Shown: positions 21,822 through 33,026 of the stretch, piece by piece
Layout of the letters: each line of letters starts with the position of its first letter
Position numbering within the stretch: position 1 is the first letter of the stretch
Position numbers and translations under genes: made by a program
The notes under the pieces: model-generated
The model's input: only the letters and a program-made list of their open reading frames with translations
Database searches by the model: none
What the model was told of the DNA's origin: nothing
NCBI GenBank assembly: GCA_025558095.1
Contig: JAIVFI010000016.1
Coordinates: forward strand, 496,001 to 560,000
Source of the DNA: Hyaloraphidium curvatum
Lineage: Eukaryota > Monoblepharomycota > Hyaloraphidiomycetes > Hyaloraphidiales > Hyaloraphidiaceae
Direction of reading: 5' to 3'
Length of the DNA stretch: 64,000 nt

Positions 21822-22273
21822 CGTGTCGTTGGTGTCTGCAGCCGCCGATGCCCGAAGCAGTCCTTGCGAGACGTCAATGGCGAATGCGCAATGGCAGTCG
21901 AGCCACCGATCCCGTCTGTCTCCCGACGCGGGCCGCCAGGGCGCATTCGGAAATTGATCGGGTCCAGATCAGAACCCCGCAAAGGCCGGAAAGCGGCGGC
22001 GGCTGCACGGGGCGCGTCCAAAGCCCGCGCCAGTTCACCTTGCTAGAACTAAACCAATTTGTCGGGGGCCGCGGGGCAAACGCGTTGGTGGGGAGCCGGC
22101 GATCTGCGGCCGAAAGCGGTTTCCGATCGGCGGCAACTGTCGTTGCGCACCGCGATCGCGGATCCCCAGTGCCCTAGCTACCGAGCTTTGTCTCCCCCCG
22201 ACATTGCTGGGGAAACTGCTCACTTCATTCGGCTAGGCAACCGACGAACCCCGACGCGCAACGTAGCACCGAG
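21822..22273. promoter_or_regulatory. Shared divergent promoter region of two ABCG genes
   Basis: This 452-nt segment lies between the start codons of the two divergent ABCG genes (21821 on minus, 22274 on plus). It must hold both promoters and both 5' leaders. I see no coding potential with an ATG and no clear TATA box. The co-location suggests co-regulation, which is inference. Confidence 0.55.
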
Positions 22274-25066
22274 ATGGCATCGGAGGACGCCGCTACGAAC
22301 GTCGCCGCGACCGCGGACACGCCCCGCGGCCAGGCCCCGGTTGGCTACACGGTGCGCTCCCCGCGGCCGTCCCCCGGCGGCGCCCGCTGATCCGCTCGCC
22401 GGCAGGTCACCTGGGAGAATGTGAACTGCAGGATTCCGGTCACGACGGGCTTCATCTGGAACAGGGAGAAGAAGGTCGTGCACTCGCTGATCGATTCGAC
22501 CGGCTTCGCCCGCCCCGGCGAGTCCCTCGCCGTCATCGGCCCTTCGGGCGCCGGCAAGACCACGCTGGTCGGTGGGTAGAGCGGGCGCCGGCGATGCGGT
22601 TGCCTGGGCCGCCGCTGACGCTTCCGCGTCCTCCTTGCTCGCAGACATCCTGTCCCAGCGCAAGTCGCTCGGCCAGCTCACCGGCGAGGTCCTCGTCAAC
22701 GGCACCAAGCCCGACGAGTTCTTCAAGAAGCGCCTGGGCCAGATCACCGTCATGATGGCCCACATCCCCACCATGACCGTGCGTGAGACGCTCATGTTCG
22801 CCGCCGAGTGCCGCATGCCTCGCAACTCCACGAGGGAGGAGCGCATCGCCCGCGTCGACGAGGTCATCGCCGGCCTCAAGCTCACCAACGCCCAGAACAC
22901 CCCCGTCGGCGACGAGCTGATCCGCGGTGTCTCGTCCGGCGAGAAGAAGCGCACCGAGGTCGCCACCGAGATGATCGCCCGCCCGCGCATGCTTTTCCTC
23001 GACGAGCCCACATCGTGAGCTGATCTGCGCTTCTCTCCCTTTCGAACGATGCGCTGACACCGGTTTCCGCTTCAGGGGCCTCGACGACTTTGGCGCCCGC
23101 TTCACCATGGAGCTGGTGCTCAAGTACGTCAAGTCGGAGAACGTCTGCGTCGTTATCGTCATCCATCAGCCCTGCGAGGCCGTCTTCAAGCTCTTCGACA
23201 ACACCATGATCATCTGCGAGGGCCGCACCTGCTACTTCGGCCCTACCTCGGTCTCGGAGTCCTACTTCAGCACCATGGGCTACCCGACGCCCAAGCTGCA
23301 GAACCCCATCGAGCACTACCGTAGGTTCCGCGCGCTGCGTGCATGGGCAACTCGTGCTGATCTTGCTCTCGTCCGCAGTCGACGTCTGCTCGGCCAACGC
23401 GACCGCCGCCGCCGACTACTACGACAAGTCGCCGCTGGCCGCTGCCAACCTTGCCGAGATTGCCCGCCTCAAGTCGCAGCAGTACACCGCGGTGCGCTAC
23501 TCGGAGCACATCGTCGAGCGTCCGTGGTACGACCAGATCAAGCTGCTCGGCCACCGCGTGCTCCTCCGCTACTGGCGCAACCCGTCGACCTCGTGGGGCC
23601 GCCTGTTCATGTTCACCCTGCTCGGAATCCTCTTCGGTGTCTTCTTCCTGAACGTGGGTTGATGGCTGCTTTTCTTTCCGTCTGATCAGGGCACTGATCT
23701 CCCCTGTGATCAGCTCACCAACAACCTTGCCGGCATCCGCAACCGTCTTTCGGTAACCACGACCTTCACCTTCCTCGCCATTTTCGTCGCCGTGGCCGCC
23801 GTGCCGCAGTTCCTTGAGGACCGCGAGCTCTACCTCCAGGAGCTCGACACGGCGTTCTACACCACCATCCCTTACTGGCTCACCTACCTCCTTTGCGAGT
23901 GAGTTGTATACGCATGCCGTTGTTCCGAGCCTCTCATCGAACCTTCTCGCTTCCAGAGTCTGCTTCACCACTGTGATCACGACCCTCCAGCTCATCATCA
24001 TCTGGGCCATGGCCGGCTTCCCCTGGCAGGCGTTCGGCCTCTCGTACTCCATGATGTTCGTCATGTTCTGGCTCGCCACTTCGATCTCGCAGGCCTGGTC
24101 CGCCTGGTGCAAGACCCTCGTGCAGGCCTACACCGCCCTCTGGGCCGCTGGCCTCATCTTCTACGCCTTTTCGGGTGCCCAGGCTCCGCTCGGCATCGTG
24201 TCGCCCGGCCTCAGGTGGCTCGCCGACATCAACTACTGGCGCTGGTGCCTGCAGTACGTCGTGAGTACCCGGATTTTGCCTCGGTGATCAACGATCAACC
24301 TGACCCTCATTCTCCTCCGCAGATCTGGCAGGTGATGAAGGACTACATTATGGACTGCCCCACAACTCCCTCGGTCAACTTTGCCGGCCCTGCCGCCCGC
24401 GGTTTCGTCAACGCCCTCAACAACACCTTCGTCGGCGAGCCCGGCAACGCCGTCAACGTCGCTGCCTTCTGGCAGGGCATTCGCCTCATCAACGCCAACC
24501 AGTTCGTCTCCGGCCTCGACGACGCCACCGCCGGCACCCGCTCCGATCTCGCCGGCAACTCGCAGGCGACTGCCAGCCTCGTCGCGCCGATCTCGAACGC
24601 CACCAACTTCGCCCCGACCCCGGCCGGCTGGGCCCCTGCCGTCGGCTCCTTCGTGAGTATCGCTTTCCCGCATTCTTCTTTCAGGGAGAAGCTGACCTAG
24701 CTGTTGCAGGGCCTGTACCAGAACGCCTCCACCACCCTCACCCAGATCGCCCAGAACTCGGCGATCTTCCCGCCCGGGTACTTCTGCCCCGTCGGTCAGG
24801 GTGTCGACTTCATCCGTCGCTACCGCGACCTCTCGCCCGAGAACCCCGCGACGAGTGAGTGTCTTCCGATAAGTTGTCCCGTTCGGATCTGAGCTGACGA
24901 AACCCCCCTCCCCCAGCATATGTCGCATACCTTGTCAACATTGCGCTCTTCGTGTTCTTCTGCGTGATGGTGGATAGCTTGTTTGATTTGCGGGTGTCCG
25001 GACTGACCAAACCTCCCGCAGACCGTGACGGGCCTGATGTTCTCCCGCAACTACCGCAAGAGGTAA
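22274..25066 (+). CDS. ABCG-family half-transporter B
   Basis: Predicted 731-aa NBD-TMD half-transporter. Ten short introns (starts 22352, 22572, 23015, 23321, 23654, 23899, 24261, 24653, 24855, 24970; 52-73 nt each) close exactly in frame. NBD motifs: Walker A GPSGAGKTT, split by intron 2 just downstream; signature GVSSGEKKR; Walker B RMLFLDEPTSGLDDF; H-loop VIHQPC. The TMD starts near LLGHRVLLRYWRNPSTSWGR. It has the segments MFTLLGILFGVFFLN, FLAIFVAVAAVPQF, VITTLQLIIIWAMAGF and LWAAGLIFYAFSGAQAPL, then a large Asn-rich loop and a last helix VNIALFVFFCVM. The start MASEDAATN precedes the first splice GYT|VTWENVNC. Likely partner: the gene at 18924-21821. Confidence 0.9.
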
Positions 25067-25237
25067 ACGGGGGTCTCGCGGACGGGAGTCGTGTCGAATT
25101 GGAGAAAACCGGAATCGTGTTGATTGTGTGCCGGGCAAACACAGTTGTGAATCAACATCTGCCCGCGTTCAGTGTCTGAGGCAAACAATAGTCCAGGTCA
25201 GCCCCCCGCAGAGGTGTCGCGTCACCGTCGGGAGCAA

Positions 25238-26022
25238 TCAGTAATCGATGGTCATTCCCGCTGGCATGTCGGGCTGGGTCCGCGGGTGGGTGTCGCGGAA
25301 GCAGGGCTCCTCGGCGACGAGCCTCGTATAGAGCCGGTTGATGATCGGGTACTTGTCCGCAACCGGCACGTTGAAGCGGAACTGATGCCCGGCAGTCAGT
25401 CAAGTGCAGGGAGAGCGCGCAACCGTAAGACCCACCGCGTTGAACGCCTGCGGCACGAGGCAGAGGTCCGCCAGGGTGACCGTGTCGCCGAAGCAGCACT
25501 TCCCCGCGGTCTCCTTCAGCAGAACCTCCAGGGCATCGAAACCCTTTTCGATCGTCCACCGAGCAAACGCCTCCCTGCCCTGCATGTCCGACCCGGCCAC
25601 TTTTGCCAGCACCCCGACATTCTGAACCGGGTGGATTTCCATGGCGATAAAGTGGGAGATGGCTCGGACTCGTTCCCGAGCCAGCGGGTCCGAGAGAGGG
25701 GGTAGGAGCTGAGGAAGGTCCGGGAAGCGCTCGTCCAGGTACTCTGCGATCGCGAGGCTCTGGTAGAGGGTGACGCCGTCGATGACCAGGGTCGGGAGGA
25801 GCATGGTGGGGTTCAGCTGCTTGTACGCGTCCTCTTTCTGGAGAAAAGGCTTCATTAAGTCGGCGAAGAGGGCAGGAGAATAGGAATACCAACTTGAACG
25901 CCCTTGATGAGGTCCACCGTCCGCGTTTCGTACTTGAGCCCCTTGTAGGCGAGCGCCGCTCGGATCCTCCACGAGCTCCCGGAGCGAAAATAGCCGTAGA
26001 GCACAATGTTCTCCGAAGACAT
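25238..26022 (-). CDS. Maleylacetoacetate isomerase (zeta-class GST)
   Basis: Predicted 224-aa enzyme with introns 25838-25893 and 25382-25435. It converts maleylacetoacetate to fumarylacetoacetate in tyrosine/phenylalanine breakdown, using glutathione. The N-terminus [19 protein letters not shown] carries the zeta-class SxSSWR active-site loop; Ser replaces the Cys seen in many homologues. [21 protein letters not shown] and, after the splice, [15 protein letters not shown] are classic GST thioredoxin-fold landmarks. [14 protein letters not shown] contains the gamma-glutamyl-binding QS. The C-terminal domain has [18 protein letters not shown], matching the VPQ-NA-RF block of MAAI across the last intron. 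The end is [11 protein letters not shown]. Confidence 0.9.
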
Positions 26023-26298
26023 CTTTGTCGAAAAGCTCTTTTGGTTTGCCTTTGCCGCGTTTGCTCGATTCGTCAATCCGGAGTTCTGTTGTTTGGGTGG
26101 CGGGGAGGCAACTTCACTCGGCGCGGGGGCAAGTCGTCCAACCACGCAAATCTTGGGGCTCAATGGCTACAGGAATAAGCAGAAACTACTCCACTCTGGC
26201 TTAGAGGCCGTGACTAATCTATTCTGGTGCGAAGCCGCATAATCCACCTATCCCGTGCCGCGAATGTCGAAGCGGCCCCACACCTGAGTATCGAACAA

Positions 26299-28114
26299 TC
26301 AGAAAGTGTCCTCGTCCTCGTCTCCGCCTTCACTGAACTGCGAAGCCACCTCCTCGATCACGTTGTGAAGCTCCTCCGTCATGTCCTGGCCCGTCTCGTC
26401 CTTGAACACCTCGAGAAAGCACTTGGGCGTCTTGTCGATGTCGGTGCCGATGATCCACCCGATCGCCGCCTTGCCCTGTGACAGAAGCCTGCACTGCACG
26501 TCGAGAAAGACGAACGCCGCGGGGTGGTATTCGCCGGACTCGACGCGGTCAGGGACGACCATGTTGAAGATGCCCACGCGGAAGTGCCCGTTCGCGAAGA
26601 TGGCCTCGAGGTCCGGGCTCCCGCCCTGCTCCAACCAGCTCTCCACGGCGTTCGAGTAGAGCACGAGGCGGAGACATTCGAGCACAGGACAGTGGCGGCG
26701 GATCTGTGCGAGGTTGGCGTCGCCGGATCCGAGGATGGCCAGCTCCGCGAGGTTCGGGAACATGACGGGCGTCGCGGGGTCGTCGAGAAGGCTGGGCATC
26801 AGAAACATCTCGCCAGGGTCGTCGGAGTGGCGGAAGCCGCAGGTGCAGATGGAGTTGGTGATCGAGAGGCGACGCAGGTTCTCGTAGATGGCCGGGCGGT
26901 CTCCGAGGAGGACGCGGGTACTCTTGACGACGAGAGTTTCGAGCTTGGTCAGCGCCGCGATGAGCGAGTCGATCTCGGTCTGAAACCGCAACGGAAGCAA
27001 AAGGGCACCGCGATAGGCATCGACTCACCTTGATGACCACGTCCGCACCATCAAGCGACAAGCGCTTGAGGGCCTTCATCTTGTCGGTGGCAGCGGAGAC
27101 TGTGTGCAAGAGCTCAGACAGCCTCGCTTTCGTGTTCTCGTCGGGCTCGATATCGCTGCCGTCAGCATCGTCGTCGCCACGTTTCTTCAGAGGAGAGAAA
27201 GCAAAGTGAAAGGTATCGATTCCAGGCCCGAGAATGACCAGCATGCGACCGATCTCCGTCGCGGACCCCTGCGGATGCTTCTCCCTTCCAACGACGTAAC
27301 CGAGGCAGAGCTTGTCGAGCTTCCAGCCGGGCCGCGACAGGAGTGTGAGCAGCTCGGGATGGCACGAGTGGAGGCAGAGCTGTTTCAGTTTGTGGCCTTG
27401 TGCGAGCACGCCGTCGCCGAACATAGTCGCGAAGCCGGGGAACAGCGGCACCTCGAAGCGCAACCTGCGGATCGAGCGGAACCGGGCGGGCTGGGAGCGG
27501 AAGAAGAGCTCGAGAGCGTGGTAGACGTCCATCCAGCGCGCAGCGGTCGTCTTGTCCCGGCCCTCCATGCACGGGAACAGGTTCTCAAACTCGACCGCGC
27601 ACGCGAACCCGTCGGGAGCGAACCAGTCGATGCCGGCGGCCACCGAGCGGAGGAGCCTGCAGGTCGACTCGACGGCGATGCGGTGCACGAAAGCGGCGCG
27701 CCTTGTTTCCGTCTCGTCGGAGCGGAGGCCGTCGAACGCGTGAGAGACGATGGTGGCGAGGATCTCGGGGGGCAGCGAGGTCAGCTCCGGAACCGGCGCG
27801 AAGAGCGGCGTTTCCGAGGTCGGCGGCGCGTGCGAGAGCTCGGCAATCTCCTCGGGCACGACCTGCGCGGACTTGACGACGGCGGGCTCCGGTGCGTGAG
27901 GTGCTTTCTCGGCGGCTACGGTGCGAACGCGGGCTCCACGGACAAAACGTGTGGCAAAGAAGACCACGGCAGCGAAAACGGTGGCGAGCACGAGCACGGC
28001 GAACGTCGGAGAGCAGTCGAGGCCGAGCGCGGCGGCAATGGTTGCGGGAAGCGCGTTGAGGGACGCGAGTACCGACGACGAAGAGAGGGCCTCGGCGAGC
28101 GCGCGGGGCTCCAT
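26299..28114 (-). CDS. Membrane-anchored F-box/LRR-like protein
   Basis: Two-exon gene of 588 aa, intron 26980-27028. Residues about 37-60 are a hydrophobic anchor (FAVLVLATVFAAVVFFATRF) followed by basic residues. Residues about 105-150 (LTSLPPEILATIVSHAFDGL) look like a degenerate F-box: Leu-Pro-Pro-Glu-Ile-Leu start, with a long loop before the CRLLRSVAAGI helix. The rest shows leucine-rich spacing: SIRRLRFEVPLF, KLKQLCLHSCHPELL, KLDKLCLGYVV, ALKRLSLDGADVVIK and KLETLVVKS. This fits fungal F-box-like/LRR proteins, which act as SCF substrate adaptors. The membrane anchor is unusual. The C-terminus is very acidic (EGGDEDEDTF). Confidence 0.62.
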
Positions 28115-28461
28115 GGCGGGCTTCGGCTTCAGCAGACGCGGAAAGACGACGAAGAAGGCGCGTCGGCGGGCGTGTGGGTCACTGGAGTGGGGGCGGCGGC
28201 AGCTCTGGGCGCGGAGAAGCGTGCGGTTTGATGGCGGCCGCCGGCTCGTTCGAGCTTCGCCCGCGTCAAATCAGCTACGCGACCTCGAGTCGAAGTCCAT
28301 GTAATGCATTAGCTTCCTTGTTGACCTATGTGGTCGTTGATGGAACGTTCTGTGGGACCTTGGGACGCCGCGCAGTGGACGCAAGAGGCTCTGTTCGTGT
28401 CACCCGAACGCCGAGCACATAAGTTGGGAACGACAGTGCTGTGAAGGACAGGAGCAGCGTC
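28115..28461. promoter_or_regulatory. Divergent intergenic region
   Basis: This 347-nt stretch separates the divergent starts of the F-box/LRR-like gene (28114, minus) and the glycosyltransferase-like gene (28462, plus). It is more AT-rich towards 28290-28440. I see no gene in it and no defined motif. Confidence 0.4.
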
Positions 28462-29343
28462 ATGAGGACCGCAGCTATCGTTCTCGCCTGCCTCGTTGTT
28501 CTGTTGTTCCTCTTCCTGCCTCCCCTGCTTTCTGCACCGGCCTTCGATGCCCGCATTGCCTTCCTTTCCTTCTCTCGCTGGCCCCAGAGGAGGAAGGCAT
28601 TCGACAGTCCGGCAACAGTCTCATCGGATGCTTTCCCACCCCTTGTCATCGCAGCGGACGTTCTGTTTGTCATCTTTACGTTCCCCGGGTCACCTCTTAC
28701 TCCCGCCTTTTCGCGTCGCCTCGACGCCTTCCCACTCCTGAACCGTTCCGATCCTCACGTACGCTTATGGAGTTCCGGCGACCGGAACCTCACCTTTGCC
28801 TACGTCTTCTACACGGGCAACGCCTCCATCGGCCAACCCAACCTCCCCATCGCGTCCTCGTTCGACCCCTCGACGCGCACGCTCACCGTCCCCGTGGGGG
28901 CAGACTACCGCTCCCTCCCCCACCGCACCGCCGCTATGCTCCTCCGGCAACATGCCGGGTTCTGGCCCCATGGTTCCCGCGTGGACTTTGAGCTCCTCGT
29001 GCGCCTGGACGATGACAGCTTCACGTGCTTCGACCGCCTCTTCGCGGGGCTGTACGACAAGGTGCGCTTCGCGAAGGACGAGCCGGATGCTAGAGCAAAG
29101 GCGGAGGACGTGTGGGGAGGACCGACGGTCGTTGCTTTCGCGCGCTCGGATCCCAACGATCGGTGGTACGGTTCTTGGAAAGCCGGCGAGCGCGGCAAGC
29201 TCAAGATCTACGGCCTCGACGACGCGATGGTGGGGATCTGGGTGCACAAGACGTTGGAGTGGAAAGAGTGGGAGGAGTACGGCGACAGTATGGGCCAGCA
29301 CGTCCAATACCGGATGCACGTGCGCGAACGAGGAGGAGGCTGA
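28462..29343 (+). CDS. Type II membrane glycosyltransferase-like protein
   Basis: Intronless gene of 293 aa. The ATG at 28462 gives MRTAAIVLACLVVLLFLFLP, a short N-terminal signal anchor, so the protein is likely Golgi or ER with a luminal catalytic domain. The domain contains FVIFTFPGSPLTP, then VDFELLVRLDDDSFTCFDRL. RLDDDS is a DxD-type metal/nucleotide-sugar motif as in GT31-like enzymes. Near the end, YGLDDAMVGIWVHKTLEW is reminiscent of the (E/L)D(V/A)xVG motif of GT31 galactosyltransferases. Sequons NRS, NLT and NAS support a luminal location. Donor and acceptor are unknown. Other DxD glycosyltransferase families remain possible. Confidence 0.6.
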   Translation: MRTAAIVLACLVVLLFLFLPPLLSAPAFDARIAFLSFSRWPQRRKAFDSPATVSSDAFPPLVIAADVLFVIFTFPGSPLTPAFSRRLDAFPLLNRSDPHVRLWSSGDRNLTFAYVFYTGNASIGQPNLPIASSFDPSTRTLTVPVGADYRSLPHRTAAMLLRQHAGFWPHGSRVDFELLVRLDDDSFTCFDRLFAGLYDKVRFAKDEPDARAKAEDVWGGPTVVAFARSDPNDRWYGSWKAGERGKLKIYGLDDAMVGIWVHKTLEWKEWEEYGDSMGQHVQYRMHVRERGGG

Positions 29344-29568
29344 GGGCGGAGGCACGTGGGTTTGGTACGTTCAAAAAACGATCGGGGCTAGCGATGCTGC
29401 GACTGATTGCTACCTTGCTAGGCATGGGTGTCACGAGTTAGCAGAGCACGAAGCGTGCGAGGTGAACGTGGCACCGAAATGTTGATCAAAATGAGTCATC
29501 GCCTCTGTCGCCCACGTCGGCCGCCTACCCCGTCCAATGCACCAGAAATCGAAGAGAGCAAAGCCCGA

Positions 29569-30773
29569 ATGAGTAGCGGCAAAGGCTCTCAAATGCCGCG
29601 AGGGCGGAACGAGGGAGCCGCCCCACCGAAGCGCCCGCGGCGCACTGCACCTCGACGTTCCCTCCCCGCGGCCCCCGAGCCGTCGTTGGACAAGATGCCC
29701 ATCGAGATGCTCGAAAACATCGTCAGGTTTGTGTTCGGGCCCCAAATAAGCCCGAGGCAGCGGCTCTGACCGTCCGTCGAACCGAGAAGCCGGATACCGA
29801 TGATTCTGCTCCCCTCGATTGTCGCCCTCGCGTCGTCCTGCCGCGCGCTGCGGGAGGCGGTCGGCGCCATCGCACCGTGGAAGTCGCTGCTGGAAGACCT
29901 GTGGGACGAGGCAGAGGAAGAGGAGAGCGAGGATGACGAGGACTCGGAAGGGGCCATCAAGGCGCCTCGGAAGCGCCGCGTGCCAAGGGACCGCGTCGAC
30001 CCGCGCGACCTAGTCCCGAAACGCGGCAAGCAGACCGTCGACTGGCTTTGGGTGCTGGGCAAGTACGCGGTGGGCTTCCGCCGGGAAACGACCCTCGATC
30101 CGGGCTGATCTCCTCGCCCTTGACAGAACCGTCTCTGCCTCGGCTGCTTCGCCCTGTTCGACAAGGCCAAGGACGTCTACCCCGTCGGCGGGATCCCCAT
30201 CGCCCTGCTGGAGCACGCTTTCCTCGACCTTCCTGCGGAAGAAGTGCCCGATCTCTCGGGCGACGACTACTGGGACCTTCCTGCCGGCTGCTCTGCCCTG
30301 TGCGCCGAATGCCGCGTCCATCTCTGGACCACCACCACCAAGAACGTCGCCCGGCCGCGGGAAATTGCGGAATGCGCCGAGGACCTCGACGCCGCCGCCG
30401 GCTGCGAGATCAACGCCACCGAGGCGCGCAGGCTGTACCGGCTCCACGGCGAGGACGACCTGCTGGGCCTGGGAATGCGCGAGGAGGTGGTGTTCGAGCG
30501 GAGGAGGTTCACGGTGTTCGAGCACATCTACAAGAAGGGTGCGGTGCTGCTGCGGGCGTGGAACGTGCACGGCGGGCCATGGGGCTTGCGGGTGGGTGCG
30601 CGCTCACAAGTATGAGGCGTTGGTGACCGCGGCGCGCGCAGGCGGTCAGGAAGCACACCAAGACGCCCAAGAAGCGGCGCAGCAGGTGGCCCAAGCGGGA
30701 GGTCTACGAGGCCGTGGTCCCTTGGAAGGGCAGCAGCTCGAAGGAGAAGCGGGCTTACTTCAAGTTCGACTAA
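29569..30773 (+). CDS. F-box protein with paired Cys motifs
   Basis: Multi-exon gene. Exon 1 (from ATG 29569, MSSGKGSQMPRG) has a basic leader, then SLDKMPIEMLENIVR, the first half of an F-box. An intron of about 80-90 nt begins at 29729. Exon 2 continues LLPSIVALASSCRALREAV, the second F-box half, then an acidic stretch and WVLGKYA. The intron 30068-30126 leads to NRLCLGCFALFDKAKDVYP and CSALCAECRVHLW, giving CxxC pairs that may bind zinc. A last intron near 30592-30641 gives AVRKHTKTPKKRRSRWPKR and an end in AYFKFD. F-box proteins link substrates to SCF ubiquitin ligases; the target is unknown. An earlier ATG at 29479 is possible. Confidence 0.65.
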
Positions 30774-30932
30774 TCGGACGCCTCGGATGCACCACCTGTT
30801 ATCCTTCGCAAATAGCATTGGCCGAGCCCTACATGGAAAGCAATACAAATAACGACCCGTCGCACCTCGACCCTCGCCTCGCACCCCCACCCTCGCCTCG
30901 CACTCGCAACCCGCCGCGCCCGCCTCCGCCGC

Positions 30933-33026
30933 CTACTGCTTCCCCCCCAACCTCTTCCCCCACCCGCCAAACACGCTCCCCAGCCCCCTCCGCACGCTCG
31001 GGCTCTCGCTCGGCGTCGCCGCGAGGCTGGTCCCGGTGCCCGTGGCGGAGGAGGCGACGGCGCGGACGGGGGTGCCCTGCGGCTGCGGCGGGGCCGGTGC
31101 CGGGGCGGGAGGGGAGGCGCGCTGCGTTGCGGGCGCGGGAGCGGGTGCCGGTGGTGCGGGGGAGGTGGAGGGGAGGGGTTTTGTGGGGGAGGGAGGGAGG
31201 GAGAGGGGGGCGAGGGAGACGTCGGGCGCCGAGCCGAGGTCAAAGTCGATCACCAGCGGCTCCGGCTCCTCCGCCGGCGGCGGCGCCGCCCTGGCGGGCT
31301 CCGCGGCCGCGGGCTTGGGTGCCGCGGGGGCGAGCGCCAGGGCGTCCAGGGAGATGTCCAGTGCGAGGTCGAGGGAGGGCGCAGGGAGGGGGAGCGAGGG
31401 GAGCGTGGGCTGCAACGGCTGCGGGGCCGGCACCGCCCTGGCCGAGCGCGAGGGCGAGGCTTTGGGCGCCTTTCGCCTGAACGAGATGAGCACCGGCACC
31501 CCGCCTTCCTCGAACAGGGGCAGCCGGACCACCCCCGCCGGCTGCCTCCGGAACGCCGACACGAGCAGCTCCCTCAGCCTGGCCTCGATGAACTTGTTCG
31601 TCAGGTCCGCGTCCAGCACCGTCGGATCGTGCCCGCAGAACCGCATCATCAGGTCCACCACGTCCTCGGTCTCCCTGTCCGATTGGGCCCCCGACGCCGA
31701 CGGGAGCGCCGCGCCGACGTGCGGCAGGTCCGCGTGGCCCTCGTTCACCCACCCGTCCCAGAGCACCTCGAAGATGTCGGCGCGCTTGCCCGGGTCGCGC
31801 TCGCACATGCGCGAGAAGAGCCGCTGCGCGGCCGGGGAGCAGTGCGAGGGCAGCTTGAGGTCCGTGGTGGTGATAATGTGCACGGCCTTGCGGGGGTCCG
31901 TGATGGAGAAGGGGAACTGCGAGACGAGGAGGGTGTACAGGATGATGCCTGGACGTCCGGAGGGGTGTCAGAAAGGGAAAAGGGGGGGATAGCACGCGGA
32001 GGGCGCCCACCGAGAGCCCAGACGTCGATCTTGTCGGGGCGGTACGGGTGCTCGAGGTGGATCTCTGGGGCCTCGTACCAGATGGAGCCCATCCATTCGG
32101 TCAGCGGCTTTTCGGGGTCGAAGAAGGTGGCCATGCCGAAATCGATCAGCTTGACGTTCATGTCCTTGTCGAGCAGGAGGTTGTCCAGCTTGAGGTCGCG
32201 GTGCGCGATCGAGCGCTACGAAGGGACCAGCCGCTTAGCGACCACATTGGGTGCAAGAAGGCGAACAAATCACCTTGTGGAGGTAGGCGACGGCGCCCAC
32301 CAGCTGGCGGAACATGCGGCGCGCCTCGTCCTCGCCGAGGCCGTAACCCGAGGTTCCCTTTTCCAGCAGGTGCTTGAGCAGCCCGCCGCCCGGGCACACC
32401 TCCATGGCCAGCCTGATCTCGTTTGCCGGTCGCCGCTCCGCCGAGCCCTTTTTCGCCAGCGGCAGCTTGGAGCCGTCGTCGACGGCAGCCGGGTCGACGG
32501 CCGTGCCCGCCGTGTCGTGGCTGCGCTCTGAGTGGGTCCTGGCCAGCGGCGCAGCGGCCTGCGGCTTATCGGCGGCGTCGCGGTCCGTCTGGTCCTGCAC
32601 GGCCTCGAAGGTGCGGATGATGTTTGGGTGCGCGAGTGTCTGGCCGAACAGCAGCTCGTTCATGAGCATGCGGCGCTCGAGCGGGTCCGCGATGGGCTGG
32701 CCGGTGGCCAGCCGCTTGAGCGCGAACGACTCTTTCGTCGCGGTGTGCACGGCCAGGTCGACTGGGCCGAACGTGCCCGATCCCAGGTGCACTGCCGTCG
32801 GCGAGTACGGCGAGGCGGGCGGCGTCGGCAGCAGCAGGTCGGCGGGGTTTGGCGGCGGGGCGGTGAGCGTGGCCGACGATGCGGTGGGCGACACGGCGGT
32901 CTGCTTCTCGGGCGGGGCGTTCGGCGAGCTCGGCGACGCGGGGGGGATCGGGGCACGCGCCGGCTTGGCCACGAACCGGGCAAACAGCCCCGCGCGCGGC
33001 TGCGACGGCGTGGCGGGCAGCGACAT
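30933..33026 (-). CDS. Serine/threonine protein kinase
   Basis: Predicted 657-aa kinase with introns 32216-32273 and 31949-32010, in frame. A Pro/Ser-rich N-terminus (about 75 residues) precedes the kinase domain. Its landmarks are a glycine loop HLGSGTFGPV, the beta-3 lysine in FALKRL, a long acidic insert between alpha-C and the hinge, hinge MEVCPGGGLLKHL, catalytic loop HRDLKLDN, DFG in IDFGMATFF, and APE in WYEAPEI. The P+1 loop reads WMGSIWYEAPE instead of the usual GTxxYxAPE. All catalytic residues are present, so it should be active. The best broad match is the CAMK/Snf1-like group. A 200-residue Ala/Pro-rich disordered tail ends GWGKRLGGKQ. Confidence 0.85.
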
